Below are positions 22,631 through 35,100 of a stretch of DNA of 64,000 bases, one piece after another; position 1 is the first letter of the stretch; every line of letters starts with the position of its first letter. The stretch covers positions 617,001-681,000 of the forward strand of contig NW_024881710.1 in assembly GCF_019059575.1 (NCBI RefSeq), written 5' to 3'. The notes under the pieces were generated by a model that was given only the letters and a program-made list of their open reading frames with translations, was not told the DNA's origin and searched no databases. This DNA is from Amphibalanus amphitrite. Taxonomy: Eukaryota; Arthropoda; Thecostraca; Balanomorpha; Balanidae. The position numbers and the translations under genes were made by a program.

Positions 22631-23325
22631 TGAATTTGAAATGTGCCTACTGTCTACTGCCTGCGGGCATCACCTATGTAGTAAAGATAGTCTCATCATT
22701 AGATGAGATAGCTACATGAAGGCATTGCACGACCTTTGAGCTCAATATACCCAAAGATGACCCCCGCCTGATGTGGGGATGCGATAGTGTATGTCATTCC
22801 TCTGATTGTTTAGGAATGTATGTAGGTCCTAAATGAGCTCGTCAAATATTTGCAGCCTTAGGTCATTCTTGCCTCACCTTAAAAAAAAAAAAAATAATGA
22901 GATCAAGTCCGGTTAGGTCAACGACCTATATATCAAAGGATGAAGGCAAAATATTTGGTATTTTCCCAATGCCCGCTAAAACCCGTATATAAGTAAATAA
23001 TGGTACCTGTACTTCGAAGTGTTACGAAGCTGGTAGATAGGTCAATAGTTGTTATTTAGGGTAAGGGGCATTCAGGGGGCATGAAGTGATATTTACCCTG
23101 CTGCTGCATCGCCTGCAATTCACGATAAACACTAAGAAGCACCTAAGAAAAACTCTGTTTTGAATCACGCAGCACCGCATGGGCGGCGAGATCAGCATTT
23201 TTATATTTATATATTTTAAAGTATGCCCCCTCCGCAGTAGCCATATTAGCAGCTACTATAAGCAGCAGCTGCCAGCAATGGTGGCCTGGGTGCTCGAGAC
23301 CAAAGCCGGTGCTCTGTTTCCCAGT
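22631..23325. other. Intergenic, nothing recognised
   Basis: AT-rich sequence with a poly-A tract at 22880-22893 and no open frame of interest. It abuts the large foldback structure. Confidence 0.4.
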
Positions 23326-26300
23326 GGCGCCTCATGTCCGTCAAGACAGCCCATATTCAGCCCAGATTCAGCCCGGATTCAGCCCAGATTCGGGACACCT
23401 CCGATCAAGCTGAAACTCGCACACAATGTAGGCCATGACATGCTCAATCCACAGTCCAAGTCATTCGGTGGCACTCCCAGCTGTTTGACCTACAGAGGTC
23501 AGCAAAGGTCACGTGCCCCAAATTTGCACAGCAGATTGTGGCCCACCCAGTAGAGCTAGAGCGCTAAAAATGGCACCAATCGATTCGCCAGCATCTAATC
23601 TTACTTTCCCGACACTCATTTGACCTCTCAAGGTCATGCGATGACCTAAGATCATTTGTGGGCTATGTCGAAAATACACTTGCACAGCAGTTTTCGAGTA
23701 GATGGATTGACCGAATGCCAAATCAAAGCACATCATCGAGTAGCCCATAGGCCGTAGTAACTTTCCTTAAAAACCGCTTTTCGATATGTGACCCCGTTTG
23801 ACCTCGGCAGGTCAAAATGTGCAAATAAACGACACTCAATACGTCGCAGCCCGGATTCAGCCCAGATTCGGGACACCTCCGATCAAGCTGAAACTCGCAC
23901 ACAATGTAGGCCATGACATGCCTAATCCACATTCCAAGTCATTCGGTGGCACCCCGAGCCGTTTGACCTACAGAGGTCAGCAAAGGTCACGTGGCCCAAA
24001 TTTGCACAGCAGATTGTGGCCCACCCAGTGGAGCTAGAGCGCTAAAAATGACACCAATCGACTCGCCAGCATCTAATCTTACTTTCCCGACATTAATTTG
24101 ACCTCTCAAGGTCATGCGATGACCTAAGGTCATTTGTGGGCTATGTCGAAAATACACTTGCACAGCAGTTTTCGAGTAGATGGATTGACCGAATTCCAAA
24201 TCAAAGCACATCATCGGGTAGCCCATAGGCCGTAGTAGCTTTCCTTAAAAACCGCTTTTCGATATGTGACCCCGTTTGACCTCGGCAGGTCAAAATGTGC
24301 AAATAAACGACACTCAATACGTCGCAGCCCGGATTCAGCCCAGATTCGGGACACCTCCGATCAAGCTGAAACTCGCACACGATGTAGGCCATGACATGCC
24401 CAATCCACAGTCCAAGTCATTCGGTGGCACTCACAGCCGTTTGACCTACAGAGGTCAGCAAAGGTCACGTGGCCCAAATTTGCACAGCAGATTGTGGCCC
24501 ACCTAGTAGAGATAGAGCGCTAAAAATGGCACCAATCGACTCGCCAGCATCTAATCTTACTTTCCCGACACTCATTTGACCTCTCAAGGTCATGCGATGA
24601 CCTAAGGTCATTTGTGGGCTATGTCGAAAATACACTTGCACAGCAGTTTTCGAGTAGATGGATTGACCAAATTCCAAATCAAAGCACATCATCGGGTAGC
24701 CCATAGGCCGTAGTAACTTTCCTTAAAAACCGTTTTTTGATATGTGACCCCGTTTGACCTCGGCAGGTCAAAACGTGCAAATAAACGACACACAATACGT
24801 CTCAGCCCGGATTCAGCCCAGACTCGGGACACCTCCGATCAAGCTGAAACTCACACACAATGTAGGCCATGACATGCCCATTGCCCAATCCACAGCCCAA
24901 GTCATTCGGTGGCACTCCCAGCTGTTTGACCTACAGAGATCAGCAAAGGTCACGTGGCCCAAATTTGCACAGCAGATTGTGGCCCACCCAGTAGAGCTAG
25001 AGCGCTAAAAATGGCACCAATCGACTCGACAGCATGTAATCTTACTTTCCCGACACTCATTTGACCTCTCAAGGTCATGCGATGACCTAAGGTCATTTGT
25101 GGGCTATGTCGAAAATACACTTGCACAGCAGTTTTCGAGTAGGGGAAAGTGGGTGTATTGCGCCCTCCTAACCAATTGCGCCCACCAACATTCCCACGAA
25201 TTCAATGGCATGTTTATAATTTTGTGTTCGAAAACAATATTTTCACCACCTGATAGTTCATTTTATGGCCCAAGCTCTCCGACGAAGCCAATCAGCAGGG
25301 CTCAGTTACGCCATCAAAGATATTACGGCGTTTTCTTAACTTTTTTGCAGTATTTTGAACCGTTGGCTATAAAAATCTGTGATACGTGTGTGATTTTCAG
25401 AGTGATATTTAGAAAGAAAGCCCATTTTTTCATTATATTTCACGTAAACAGTAAACTTCCTTCATCATATTTATGATAACTTCTACGCTTTTATTAAAAA
25501 GTGCCTCAATTCTAATTGCGCCCATGGCAATTGCTCCATGGGGGCGCAAATAGAATAATGGTGTAGCTATTGTATCACGACAGTATGAATGCACCATTAA
25601 CTGATTGCAATAAAGAAGGAGTTTAATGCCAGGCAGGGGAGCAGCCCGCTGTCGCCAGTCCGCAAATTATTTCTCTCGTCAAACTTATAATGCAGCTGCC
25701 ATTTAGGCTGCCAACTTGTGGTGTAATTGACAAAATACGGCATTTTCAACATGGACTCGGGCGTGAGAGGTGACAGCTATGATCAAAAAGTAAAAACTGA
25801 TGTCAACAAGTTGTCGAAATGATAAAAATTAATAATTTTGAGAGAAACGATTGAAAATCTAACCATACTTTCACATATATCTAGTCGGTTACATAAAACG
25901 TTTTCGTTGCACTTTTACAAACATACGGACACATGTAAAGTTATTTACCTGGGCAAAAAACATCGCTATTTATCTCTACATTTATTATTTATCCAGCCTG
26001 ATTAACATTATAAATGTTTAAGTAAGCCGCAATGACATTACACTGCCGGGGTGTATGCATTCCGTCTCATTCGCTTAGCCATGTTTAAGTATAGGGCGCA
26101 ATTTGATTCTAATTGCGCCATCCCCCTGGCGCAATTTACAGCAGTTGTCGGTAAATGCGCCCTTTTGCATGTTTCTGAAAAGCAGCTGTCGGAAGCAAAC
26201 GAAACATTCTTAATTGATCGGGAGGCTCTTAAATCGTAGCTAATGAGTTCCTCTTTAAAGTGGTTACCAGTGCATGCTTATATCTCCAGCGGTTTTCTTA

Positions 26301-26935
26301 CAATTAACGTTTTTCCTTAAGGTGGCGCAATTCACCCTCCTTCCCCTAGATGGATTGACCGAATTCCAAATCAAAACACATCATCGGGTAGCCCATAGGC
26401 CGTAGTAACTTTCCTTAAAAACCGCTTTTCGATATGTGACTCTGTTTGACCTCGGCAGGTCAAAACGTGCAAATAAACGACACACAATGCGTCTCAGCCC
26501 GGATTCAGCCCAGACTCGGGACACCTCCGATCAAGCTGAAACTCGCACACAATGTAAACCATGACATGCCCAATCCACAGTCCAAGTCATTCGGTGGCAT
26601 TCCAAGCCGTTTGACCTACATAGGTCAGCAAAGGTCACGTGGCCCAAATTTGCACAGCAGATTGTGGCCCACCCAGTAGAGCTAGAGCGCTCAAAATGGC
26701 ACCAATCGACTCGCCAGCATCTAATCTTACTTTCCCGACACTCATTTGACCTCTCAAGGTCATGCGATGACCTAAGGTCATTTGTGGGCTATGTCGAAAA
26801 TACACTTGCACAGCAGTTTTCGAGTAGATGCATTGACCGAATTCCAAATCAAAGCACATCATCGGGTAGCCCATAGGCCGTAGTAACTTTCCTTAAAACC
26901 GCTTTTCAATATGTGACCGCGTTTGACCTAGGCAG
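23326..26935 (+). repeat. Left arm: direct array of the 478 bp unit
   Basis: Unit landmarks in order are GATTCGGGACACCTCCGATC, GGCCATGACATGCCCAATCC, TTTGACCTACAGAGGTCAGC, AAAGGTCACGTGGCCC, TTGACCTCTCAAGGTCATGC, GATGACCTAAGGTCATTTGT and CCGTTTGACCTCGGCAGGTC. Each unit carries about eight AGGTCA/TGACCT half-sites, including a DR4 (AGGTCAGCAAAGGTCA) and TCAAGGTCA. Confidence 0.9.
25142..26346. mobile_element. TA-flanked MITE with repeated GCGCAAT motif
   Basis: The insert begins GGGGAAAGTGGGTG and ends CACCCTCCTTCCCC, with TA on both sides (25140-25141, 26347-26348). It splits one copy of the 478 bp unit, so the boundaries are exact. The end motif TTGCGCCC/GGGCGCAA recurs internally near 25515-25555 and 26093-26165. 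TA target and size suggest a Tc1/mariner-type non-autonomous element. No transposase is seen. Confidence 0.85.
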
Positions 26936-29900
26936 GTCAAACGTGACATTTGCTGACCTCTGTAGGTCAAACGGCTGGGAGTGCCACCAAATGACTTGGA
27001 CTGTGGATTGGGCATGTCATGGCCTACATTGTGTGCGAGTTTCAGCTTGATCGGAGGTGTCCCGAGTCTGGGCTGAATCCGGGCTGAGACGTATTGTGTG
27101 TCGTTTATTTGCACATTTTGACCTGCCGAGGTCAAACGGGGTCACATATCGAAAAGCGGTTTTTAAGGAAAGTTACTACGGCCTATGGGCTACCCGATGA
27201 TATGCTTTGATTTGGAATTCGGTCAATCCATCTACTTGAAAACTGCTGTGCAAGTGTATTTTCGACATAGCCCACAAATACCTTAGGTCATCGCATGACC
27301 TTGAGAGGTCAAATGAGTGTCGGGAAAGTAACATTAGATGCAGACGAGTCGATTGGTGCCATTTTTAGCCCTCTAGCTCTACTGGGTGGGCCAAAATCTG
27401 CTGTGCAAATTTGGGCCACGTGACCTTTGCTGACCTCTGTAGGTCAAACGGCTGGGAGTGCCACCAAATGACTTGGACTGTGGATTGGACATGTCATTGC
27501 CTACATTGTGTGCGAGTTTCAGCTTGATCGGAGGTGTCCCGAGTCTGGGCTGAATCCGGGCTGAGACGTATTGTGTGTCGTTTATTTGCACATTTTGATC
27601 TGCCGAGGTCAAACGGGGTCACATATCGAAAAGCGGTTTTTAAGGAAAATTACTACGGCCTATGGGCTACCCGATGATGTGCTTTGATTTGGAATTCGGT
27701 CAATCCATCTACTCGAAAACTGCTGTGCAAGTTTATTTTCGAAATAGCCCACAAATGACCTTAGGTCATCGCATGACCTTGAGAGGTCAAATGAGTGTCG
27801 GGAAAGTAAGATTAGATGCTTACGAGTCGATTGATGCCATTTTTAGCGCTCTAGCTCTACTGGGTGGGCCACAATCTGCTGTGCAAATTTGGGCCACGTG
27901 ACCTCTGCTGACCTCTGTAGGTCAAACGGCTGGGGTTGCCACCGAATGACTTGGACTGTGGATTGGGCATGTCATGGCCTACATTGTGTGCAAGTTTCAG
28001 CTTGATCGGAGGTGTCCCGAATCTGGGCTGAATCCGGGCTGTGACGTATTGAGTGTCGTTTATTTGCACATTTTGACCTGCCGAGGTCAAACGGGGTCGC
28101 ATATCGAAAAGCGGTTTTTAAGGAAAGTTACTACGGCCTATGGGCTACCCGATGATATGCTTTGATTTGGAATTCGGTCAATCCATCTACTCGAAAACTG
28201 CTGTGCAAGTGTATTTTCGACATAGCCCACAAATACCTTAGGTCATCGCATGACCTTGAGAGGTCAAATGAGTGTCGGGAAAGTAACATTACATGCAGAC
28301 GAGTCGATTGGTGCCATTTTTAGCGCTCTAGCTCTACTGGGTGGGCCACAATCTGCTGTGCAAATTTGTGCCACGTGACCTTTGCTGACCTCTGTAGGTC
28401 AAACGGCTGGGGGTGCCACCGAATGACTTGGACTGTGGATTGGGCATGTCATGGCCTACATTGTGTGCGAGTTTCAGCTTGATCAGAGGTGTCCCGAATC
28501 TGGGCTGAATCCGGGCTGCGACGTATTGAGTGTCGTTTATTTTCACATTTTGACCTGCCCAGGTCAAACGGGGTCACATATCGAAAAGTGGTTTTTAAGG
28601 AAAGTTACTACGGCCTATGGGCTACCCGATGATGTGCTTTGATTTGGAATTCGGTCAATCCATCTACTCGAAAACTGCTGTGCAAATGTATTTTCGACAT
28701 AGCCCACAAATGACCTTAGGTTATTGCATGACCTTGAGAGGTCAAATGAGTGTTGGGAAAGTAAGATTAGATGCTGGCGAGTCGAGTGGTGCCATTTTTA
28801 GCGCTCTAGCTCTACTAAGTGGGCCACAATCTGCTGTGCAAATTTGGGCCACGTGACCTTTGCTGACCTCTGTAGGTCAAACGGCTGGGAGTGCCACCGG
28901 ATGATTTGGACTGTGGATTAGGCATGTCATGGCCTACATTGTGTGCGAGTTTCAGCTTGATCGGAGGTGTCCCGAATCTGGGCTGAATCCGGGCTGCGAC
29001 GTATTGAGTGTCGTTTATTTGCACATTTTGACCTGCCGAGGTCAAACGGGGTCACATATCGAAAAGCGGTTTTTAAGGAAAGTTACTACGACCTATGGGC
29101 TACCCGATGATATGCTTTGATTTGGAATTCGGTCAATCCATCTACTCGAAAACTGCTGTGCAAGTGTATTTTCGACATAGCCCACAAATACCTTAGGTCA
29201 TCGCATGACCTTGAGAGGTCAAATGAGTGTTGGGAAAGTAAGGTTAGATGCTGGCGAGTCGATTGGTGCCATTTTTAGCGCTCTAGCTCTACTGGGTGGG
29301 CCACAATCTGCTGTGCAAATTTGGGCCACGTGACCTTTGCTGACCTCTGTAGGTCAAACGGCTGGGAGTGCCACCGGATGACTTGGACTGTGGATTGGGC
29401 ATGTCATGGCCTACATTGTGTGCGAGTTTCAGCTTGATCGGAGGTGTCCCGAATCTGGGCTGAATCCGGGCTGCGACGTATCAGTATTGAGTGTCGTTTA
29501 TTTGCACATTTTGACCTGCCCAGGTCAAACGGGGTCACATATCGAAAAGCGGTTTTTAAGGAAAGTTACTACGGCCTATGGGCTACCCGATGATGTGCTT
29601 TGATTTGGAATTCGGTCAATCCATCTACTCGAAAACTGCTGTGCAAGTGTATTTTCGACATAGCCCACAAATGACCTTAGGTCATCGCATGACCTTGAGA
29701 GGTCAAATGAGTGTCGGGAAAGTAAGATTAGATGCTGGCGAGTCGATTGGTGCCATTTTTAGCGCTCTAGCTCTACTAGGTGGGCCACAATCTGCTGTGC
29801 AAATTTGGGCGACGTGACCTTTGCTGACCTCTGTAGGTCAAACGGCTGTGAGTGCCACCGAATGACTTGGACTGTGGATTGGGCATGTCATGGCCTACAT

Positions 29901-30000
29901 CGTGTGTGAGTTTCAGCTTGATCGGAGGTGTCCCGAATCTGGGCTGAATCCGGGCTGAATCTGGGCTGAATATGGGCTGTCTTGATCAACATGTGGCGCC
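26936..30000 (-). repeat. Right arm: inverted array of the 478 bp unit
   Basis: The same unit as the left arm in reverse orientation. Spacing of TTCAGCTTGATC starts is 477-478 bp, except the last step, which carries a 6-7 bp insertion (ATCAGT near 29480). Copies appear highly alike by eye, which suggests recent homogenisation. Confidence 0.9.
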
Positions 30001-30471
30001 TCCACCATCCCCATTCGCCGCCAATCGAGAACGGTCATGCATGCAGAATGTCTGCTGGGGCTGCTGCCTAATAAAGGTCTCCGTCTTTTGCACGATTTTC
30101 GGTAATAATAACCGTTTCCAAGAGGAAAGCGGCCATCTGCTTCGGTTCTTGTTAAAAGAGGCTTATTGCTTTTGTTACAGTAGAATTGTTTATGGACACA
30201 GCATACAACTCAGAAACTTATTTCAATCACTATGACTACACGCAATGGAAACTTGAAAATTGGAAGGCGGCCCAGATAATCTTCGGTGAACAGGTAATAT
30301 CCAAAACATGACGACTCGTGGAAAGCATCGTGGAAAGCATCGATATGCAGGGGAACTACGTCAATAAGCACTGCATAGAAGGTTGATTGGAGGCAATAAA
30401 AACAGCGCGGGCGGCGGCACTGGGCCAGACCCTGACAACCATGCAGCATTGGCGTCAGAACGAACCATGGC
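30001..30471. other. Short spacer, no gene seen
   Basis: Unique-looking sequence between the foldback element and a hAT-type MITE. An open frame at 29972-30235 starts inside the foldback end and has no recognisable domain. Confidence 0.4.
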
Positions 30472-30724
30472 CACTGGCGGATCCAGAAAGGCACTCTTGG
30501 ACGCTGCGGAGGGCATACCTATCCTCCAAAAAAGTTTCTCCAAATAAAAAAAAAACTCATCGGATTTCGAATCCTTACGCACTGTTGTGCCGTTGAAAAT
30601 TCACTTTTCCCAATAGAAGTTGGTAAGTTTGCGTTGTTCATCGCAAAACCGCAAATTTTCGTCGATTTCGGGCGCTGCGGGGGGCATTGGACCCAAATCC
30701 GCCATGGATCTGGATCCGCCAGTG
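30472..30724. mobile_element. hAT-like MITE (253 bp)
   Basis: Inverted ends CACTGGCGGATCCAG and CTGGATCCGCCAGTG, with an imperfect 8 bp duplication (ACCATGGC / ACCATTGT, 6 of 8 identical). The CASTGGCGGATCCAG end is a common hAT type, also seen at 56391. Confidence 0.8.
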
Positions 30725-32079
30725 ACCATTGTTGGGAAGGTACATGCATGCATCATACTTACGTTTAGGTATTTTTAAAGTTCCCGTGTGCGTATGGGGC
30801 TGTCATGTGGTGTCCGGGACTGGATGGCGCTGTGTGTGGTGGCCCCATTTCCTCCCCATGCCGAGAATCGTGCTGACAGTAATGTGGATATAATTGCGAA
30901 CATCGTCGAGGGTTTGTACAGTTGTGTAAATTGTATAGGTCCGGTCTCTACTTTGTGTCATGTGTGGCCCGGTGAGCGGGGTTTGGTGCGACCCTCGCCG
31001 TGTCTATTTGAGCTAGAACTTGGCGGAAAAATGAACGTATATGCGCCGTTACTAAACGGAGCGATTGGTACATGATGGTAAGATCTTGAGTAAGCCGGTG
31101 ACATCCAAGATCATGTCAAGTACTCCAAGGCACGCAACCTTTTCCGCTCAGGTCATCACCTTGACCTTCGGACAACTTTCCAAAATGATCTTCAGGTATA
31201 GGTCAAATTATTGATCTTTCGACGCGTCTCGACGAGAGGAACACTAAGCACTCAAACATTGGGCACCAGGTGAAAATGACACATTGAATCAGAAAATTGC
31301 ACTCATGAGTCGTGACCTTTCTTTATGCCCCTGAGGTCATATCGGTTCACGAAAGGCCTCTGTCAGTTTTTCACAGCGTCCAACTTTTGATAAAGACATG
31401 TTAGAACGATGAAAATATCTGTCAGTTTTTCACAACGTCTAACTTTTGATAAAGACATGTTAGAAGTCGATGAAAATACCTTGGATGTATTCAGCTAAAC
31501 AATACGGATCGGATCGACTGATACACAATAGCCGTTTTCACGACGAGCTATCTGGCAAATACACATAGGTAGGTACCTTATTTGAACAAATCTGCACCAA
31601 ATCTCTTTTACAGTGAATTTTTCGGTGAAATTTGGTAGATATTCATTTTGTATCTTTCTGAACCACAGTACATCAGTTTTATGCCAATTCAAATTCATTA
31701 AGTTTTTTGAAGGTGGGAGGGTCCCTTTAAAGCACTTGTAGAATTAAATAACTTCTGTGATAATTTGTTCGAGACATTTGTTTGCTGAGTGACTGAGTCT
31801 GTGCTTAATGGGCAGAGAAACGTGTTGCACACATTTTCCCCCGTGTGAGTTTTTGCTGATTCCTCTACATAGGAACAGTGAGTAGGGTCGATCAGTTTTA
31901 GATGCTGCTGAGAAATTTGAGCTACCGATCACATTCCTCTCCTTCTTTGTGTTGTGACAGTAGACCGAAGGCCTTTCCGAATTCGTGCCCGGACACATTA
32001 ATTCGCCGATATTACGAGTCTGATCGATGAGAAGCCACCCGCCTGCGGACGAGAGCCGGTTTTTCTGCGGAACACAGAC
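30725..32079. other. Intergenic with diverged repeat fragments
   Basis: Sequence at about 31090-31740 resembles 57000-57600 and 32600-32735/33785-34270. Shared phrases include ATGCCCCTGAGGTCATATC, CGCGTCTCGACGAGAG-like text, and a repeated line TTTGATAAAGACATGTTAGA (31386 and 31446). These look like decayed copies of one repeat family. No gene is recognised. Confidence 0.45.
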
Positions 32080-32086
32080 CGCGTCG

Positions 32087-32114
32087 TGACGTCAGGGACG
32101 TGCTTAGGATAAAG
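32087..32114 (+). promoter_or_regulatory. Possible core promoter of the VWC-domain gene
   Basis: A perfect TGACGTCA (32087-32094) is followed by a TATA-like GGATAAAGG (about 32107-32115), some 65-90 bases before the start codon. A short CCGTCCGTCCGTCTG repeat lies in the presumed 5' UTR. The assignment rests on position only. Confidence 0.35.
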
Positions 32115-32179
32115 GAGCTGCGAGCGGGGGCCGTGGGCATTGGTGCCTCGTCCGTCCGTCCGTCTGCCTGCAGTTACAG

Positions 32180-35100
32180 ATGATGGCCTCCGCCGCTACA
32201 CTTCGCGTGCTGGCCGCACTGTTGGCCTGTGTGACCCTCAGCTCGGCAGCCACCCACCTGGAGCGGGTGGATATTGTGCCCGGTAAGTGGACACGGGATA
32301 AACACGACGTCGTTGTAAGCGGTTAGTGGACAGCCGTCATTCTGACGTCGTTTGTGACCAACCTATCATAGTCTCAGGGGAAAATGGCAACAATGTGTAA
32401 AATTAATGACCGGAGGGGTCCTGAAAGTTTGGTGGCGATATCTGCGGTACTTTAGGAGATCATTTTCGCCCCCACCCCCCACGGGGCGCGAGTTAAGTAA
32501 CCCAACTTCTGAAACAGTTTGCAAGTCTCACCGCTGCCAGAGTTGTGAATAGATCACACTGAAGATTTCAGGATTTCATTTGATGACTATTACCTGCATT
32601 TAGCATATAATTTATGCCCCGGGGTCATCGCAAGCCATGAAAAGTTTCCGGGAGTTTTTGGACAATGTAAGGTTTGATAGACATGCTAGAGCAATAAATA
32701 GGTATACCTTGGATGTTGATAAGTGAAAAGCTGAGCCTTAACCCTCGCCGGACCTATTGGTTTTCTACATACGCGCCGGCCGAGGGGGGGGGGCGGGTAC
32801 GACCCCCCCTCGCCGTTTCGCCCCTGGTGGAGCAAGCGCGTCGCGGAAAAAAACGAGCGTGTGCGCCGTTACGAGACGCAGAGATTGGTACCCGATTTTA
32901 AGGTCAACCGGTGACCTCTGAGGTCAGGTCAAGTGCCCCAAGGTACGGTTCAGTTTTTGGTGAATAGCTTCGCAAAAAACGGCCTCAGAGCCGCGATTTT
33001 GGCAGCATCGTGTTCGCCTCGCTCAGGCGCGTCCAATGATATTCATACTTTTTGTCCGGGTCAGGTCAACTTGGGGTGTTGACCTCAGGTCAAAGTCATG
33101 TCAGCCCCCCCCCCAGGTCACAAAGTTGGTCGAAAGAGGTCATGTCGCATATCATTCGATTCGGCAGGTCTTCCTGAGTCCATTGGTGGCTTTCCGGACT
33201 CGCTAGCTTAATTTGATCAAGAGTTATTGATGAAAAACTAATATGACCTTGATGACGTCATAAATGACGTAACGCAAGGTCAATATTGCAAAGGTGACGC
33301 ATCTAACCTTACAAGGAGTGCATCAAATCACGATTCTGTGTGCTTGAGATAGTTGGAGGGAGATCGTTCCCCGCGCCAGAATAGCGGTTTTCATTTTTCC
33401 CCATTGACTTATAATGGTGAGGTCACGAAAATGACCTGACCTCATATGACCTTTAGGAAAAATCCGAGATATACAAGTTGTGAGACTCAAAATGGATACT
33501 AGATCCTGCAAGTTTCATTTCCCTGTGACATCTCCTCTGGCAGTGAGGGCGTTGCGAAGTTGCGACATCTGAAGACCGTGCAGAGGTTCACTTATGACGT
33601 CATAGGTCAGTGACCTGACCTGACCCAAAAATGCGGTTGATGTCAAAAGATCCAGCTTGAATCAAAGGTCAGGTATGCCAAGTTTCAGCTCTCTATCGCC
33701 AGCGTGTTCGGAGCTATCGCGAAAAAAAACCCTATGGGGGGGGCGGCACCCGCCCCCCCCCCCCCCGTCGGCCGGCGAGGGTTAAATATGTTCAGCTCAA
33801 TAATACGGAACGTCTGACATGCAACATGGTCTTTTTCGGTCAGGTCATGACCTTGATCTTAGGTCAGCTTTCAAGGTGGCCTTTTTATCTACGCGTCGCG
33901 ACAAAATGAGCGTGCTGTCGGCCGCCGGGAACATCAATGTGGTGCGAGTTTTGAGTATAAAAAAGAATAAGATAAAAACGCTCTCCGCGAAACCGTCGAT
34001 TGGGAAAGTTTTCTCCTCTGGACTGGAGGCACCAGCCTCTTGACCTTAGGTCAAATCTGAAAACAACATTCGGAAAGAGTGTTTGCAGAGCTATCGAATA
34101 CGCTTTTCCGCAGTGCTATACCTAACTCTATCGGTTCCCAAGTTGTGCGCCGATTTGTCAAAAATGTTAAAATGGGCAAGACGACCTTTTATGACCTCCG
34201 GTGACCTGACCTTTGGGATGATGTAGAACATCACTGCAGTGCTTTGCTCATTATTTTGACGCTCTTTCGAAAACTGCATGTTGCGTGTCTATATGTCCCG
34301 TATTGTGCTCTTAGTTCAGAAATCTTACGCAGCGGAAATTAGTATAATTTATTTGCTTCACCTATCTTGTATCGGATTTCACTCCGCTGTATTTGATCTA
34401 AACTTACCAATTTGTAAGTCAGGCCTGCGTATACCAATTGGCGGTCATCTAACAGAACGACGCCGCATATTCAGAGGTGGGGATTGGCGGACGGGCTGCC
34501 CTGTTGACTGCTGCACGCGACGGTCCGGCCGGCCCCCCGTTCGTTACGGTCCAAGGCGGACATGAGGACAGGTGGCGCCGCCGCCACTCGCATAGCGGCG
34601 GGAATGTGAACTAACCTGTTTACCATAAGGCCGCTGTGCTAACGGCCGCTGCGGGCGCCGTTTCGGGCTAGTTTTGACTTTGTACCGCAATTAATGGTTT
34701 ATTTATAATAAAAAATGGACTAGCGAGAGTCGTGCCGGAATCAGAATTCAATGTTCTACAAAACTAAGCCATTTTCATTGTGATCACGTCATCGACTTCA
34801 CCGCCCAACCCAATAAAGCAGAAATATGTCGTGTCACCGGTGATTACACGCAAAAATTCTTTGGCATATAGCATAAAAACCAGAACACCTTTGACTGCAG
34901 CGACTATGCGGTACTACAGAAAATTGTATGGCCTACCTAATGGTGCCCATTTCTTAAAAATTAAGCTGAGTATTTCGTCGCCTAACTCTTGTAAAACCGT
35001 ATGTCCGCTTGTCTATGGAGTTTGGACCGTAACGTTGTGGCCGATTCCAGGTACCGATGGCGCGACACGCCGTCAAATACGATCTCCTCACGAAATGACC

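Larger units (their letters stand above)
23326..30000. mobile_element. 6.7 kb foldback element with tandem-repeat arms
   Basis: The left end GGCGCCTCATG... followed by TCAAGACAGCCCATATTCAG is mirrored at the right end by CTGAATATGGGCTGTCTTGA and then ACATGTGGCGCC. Each arm is a head-to-tail array of a 477-478 bp unit. Five copies of the unit start are in the left arm (about 23370, 23847, 24325, 24803, 26497) and seven of the inverted unit are in the right arm (about 27041 to 29912). The arms meet near 26936 with almost no spacer. A 1.2 kb TA-flanked element interrupts the left arm. The layout recalls Drosophila FB foldback elements. I found no convincing target duplication, and the short open frames that repeat in each unit show no known domain. 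Confidence 0.8.

Noticed and set aside
23179..29817. Repeated open frames of 63-84 codons in every 478 bp unit, on both strands
   Set aside because: They recur because the unit recurs. Frames start and stop at the same unit positions, no domain is recognisable, and the unit length (477/478) would break a fused frame. Treated as repeat sequence.
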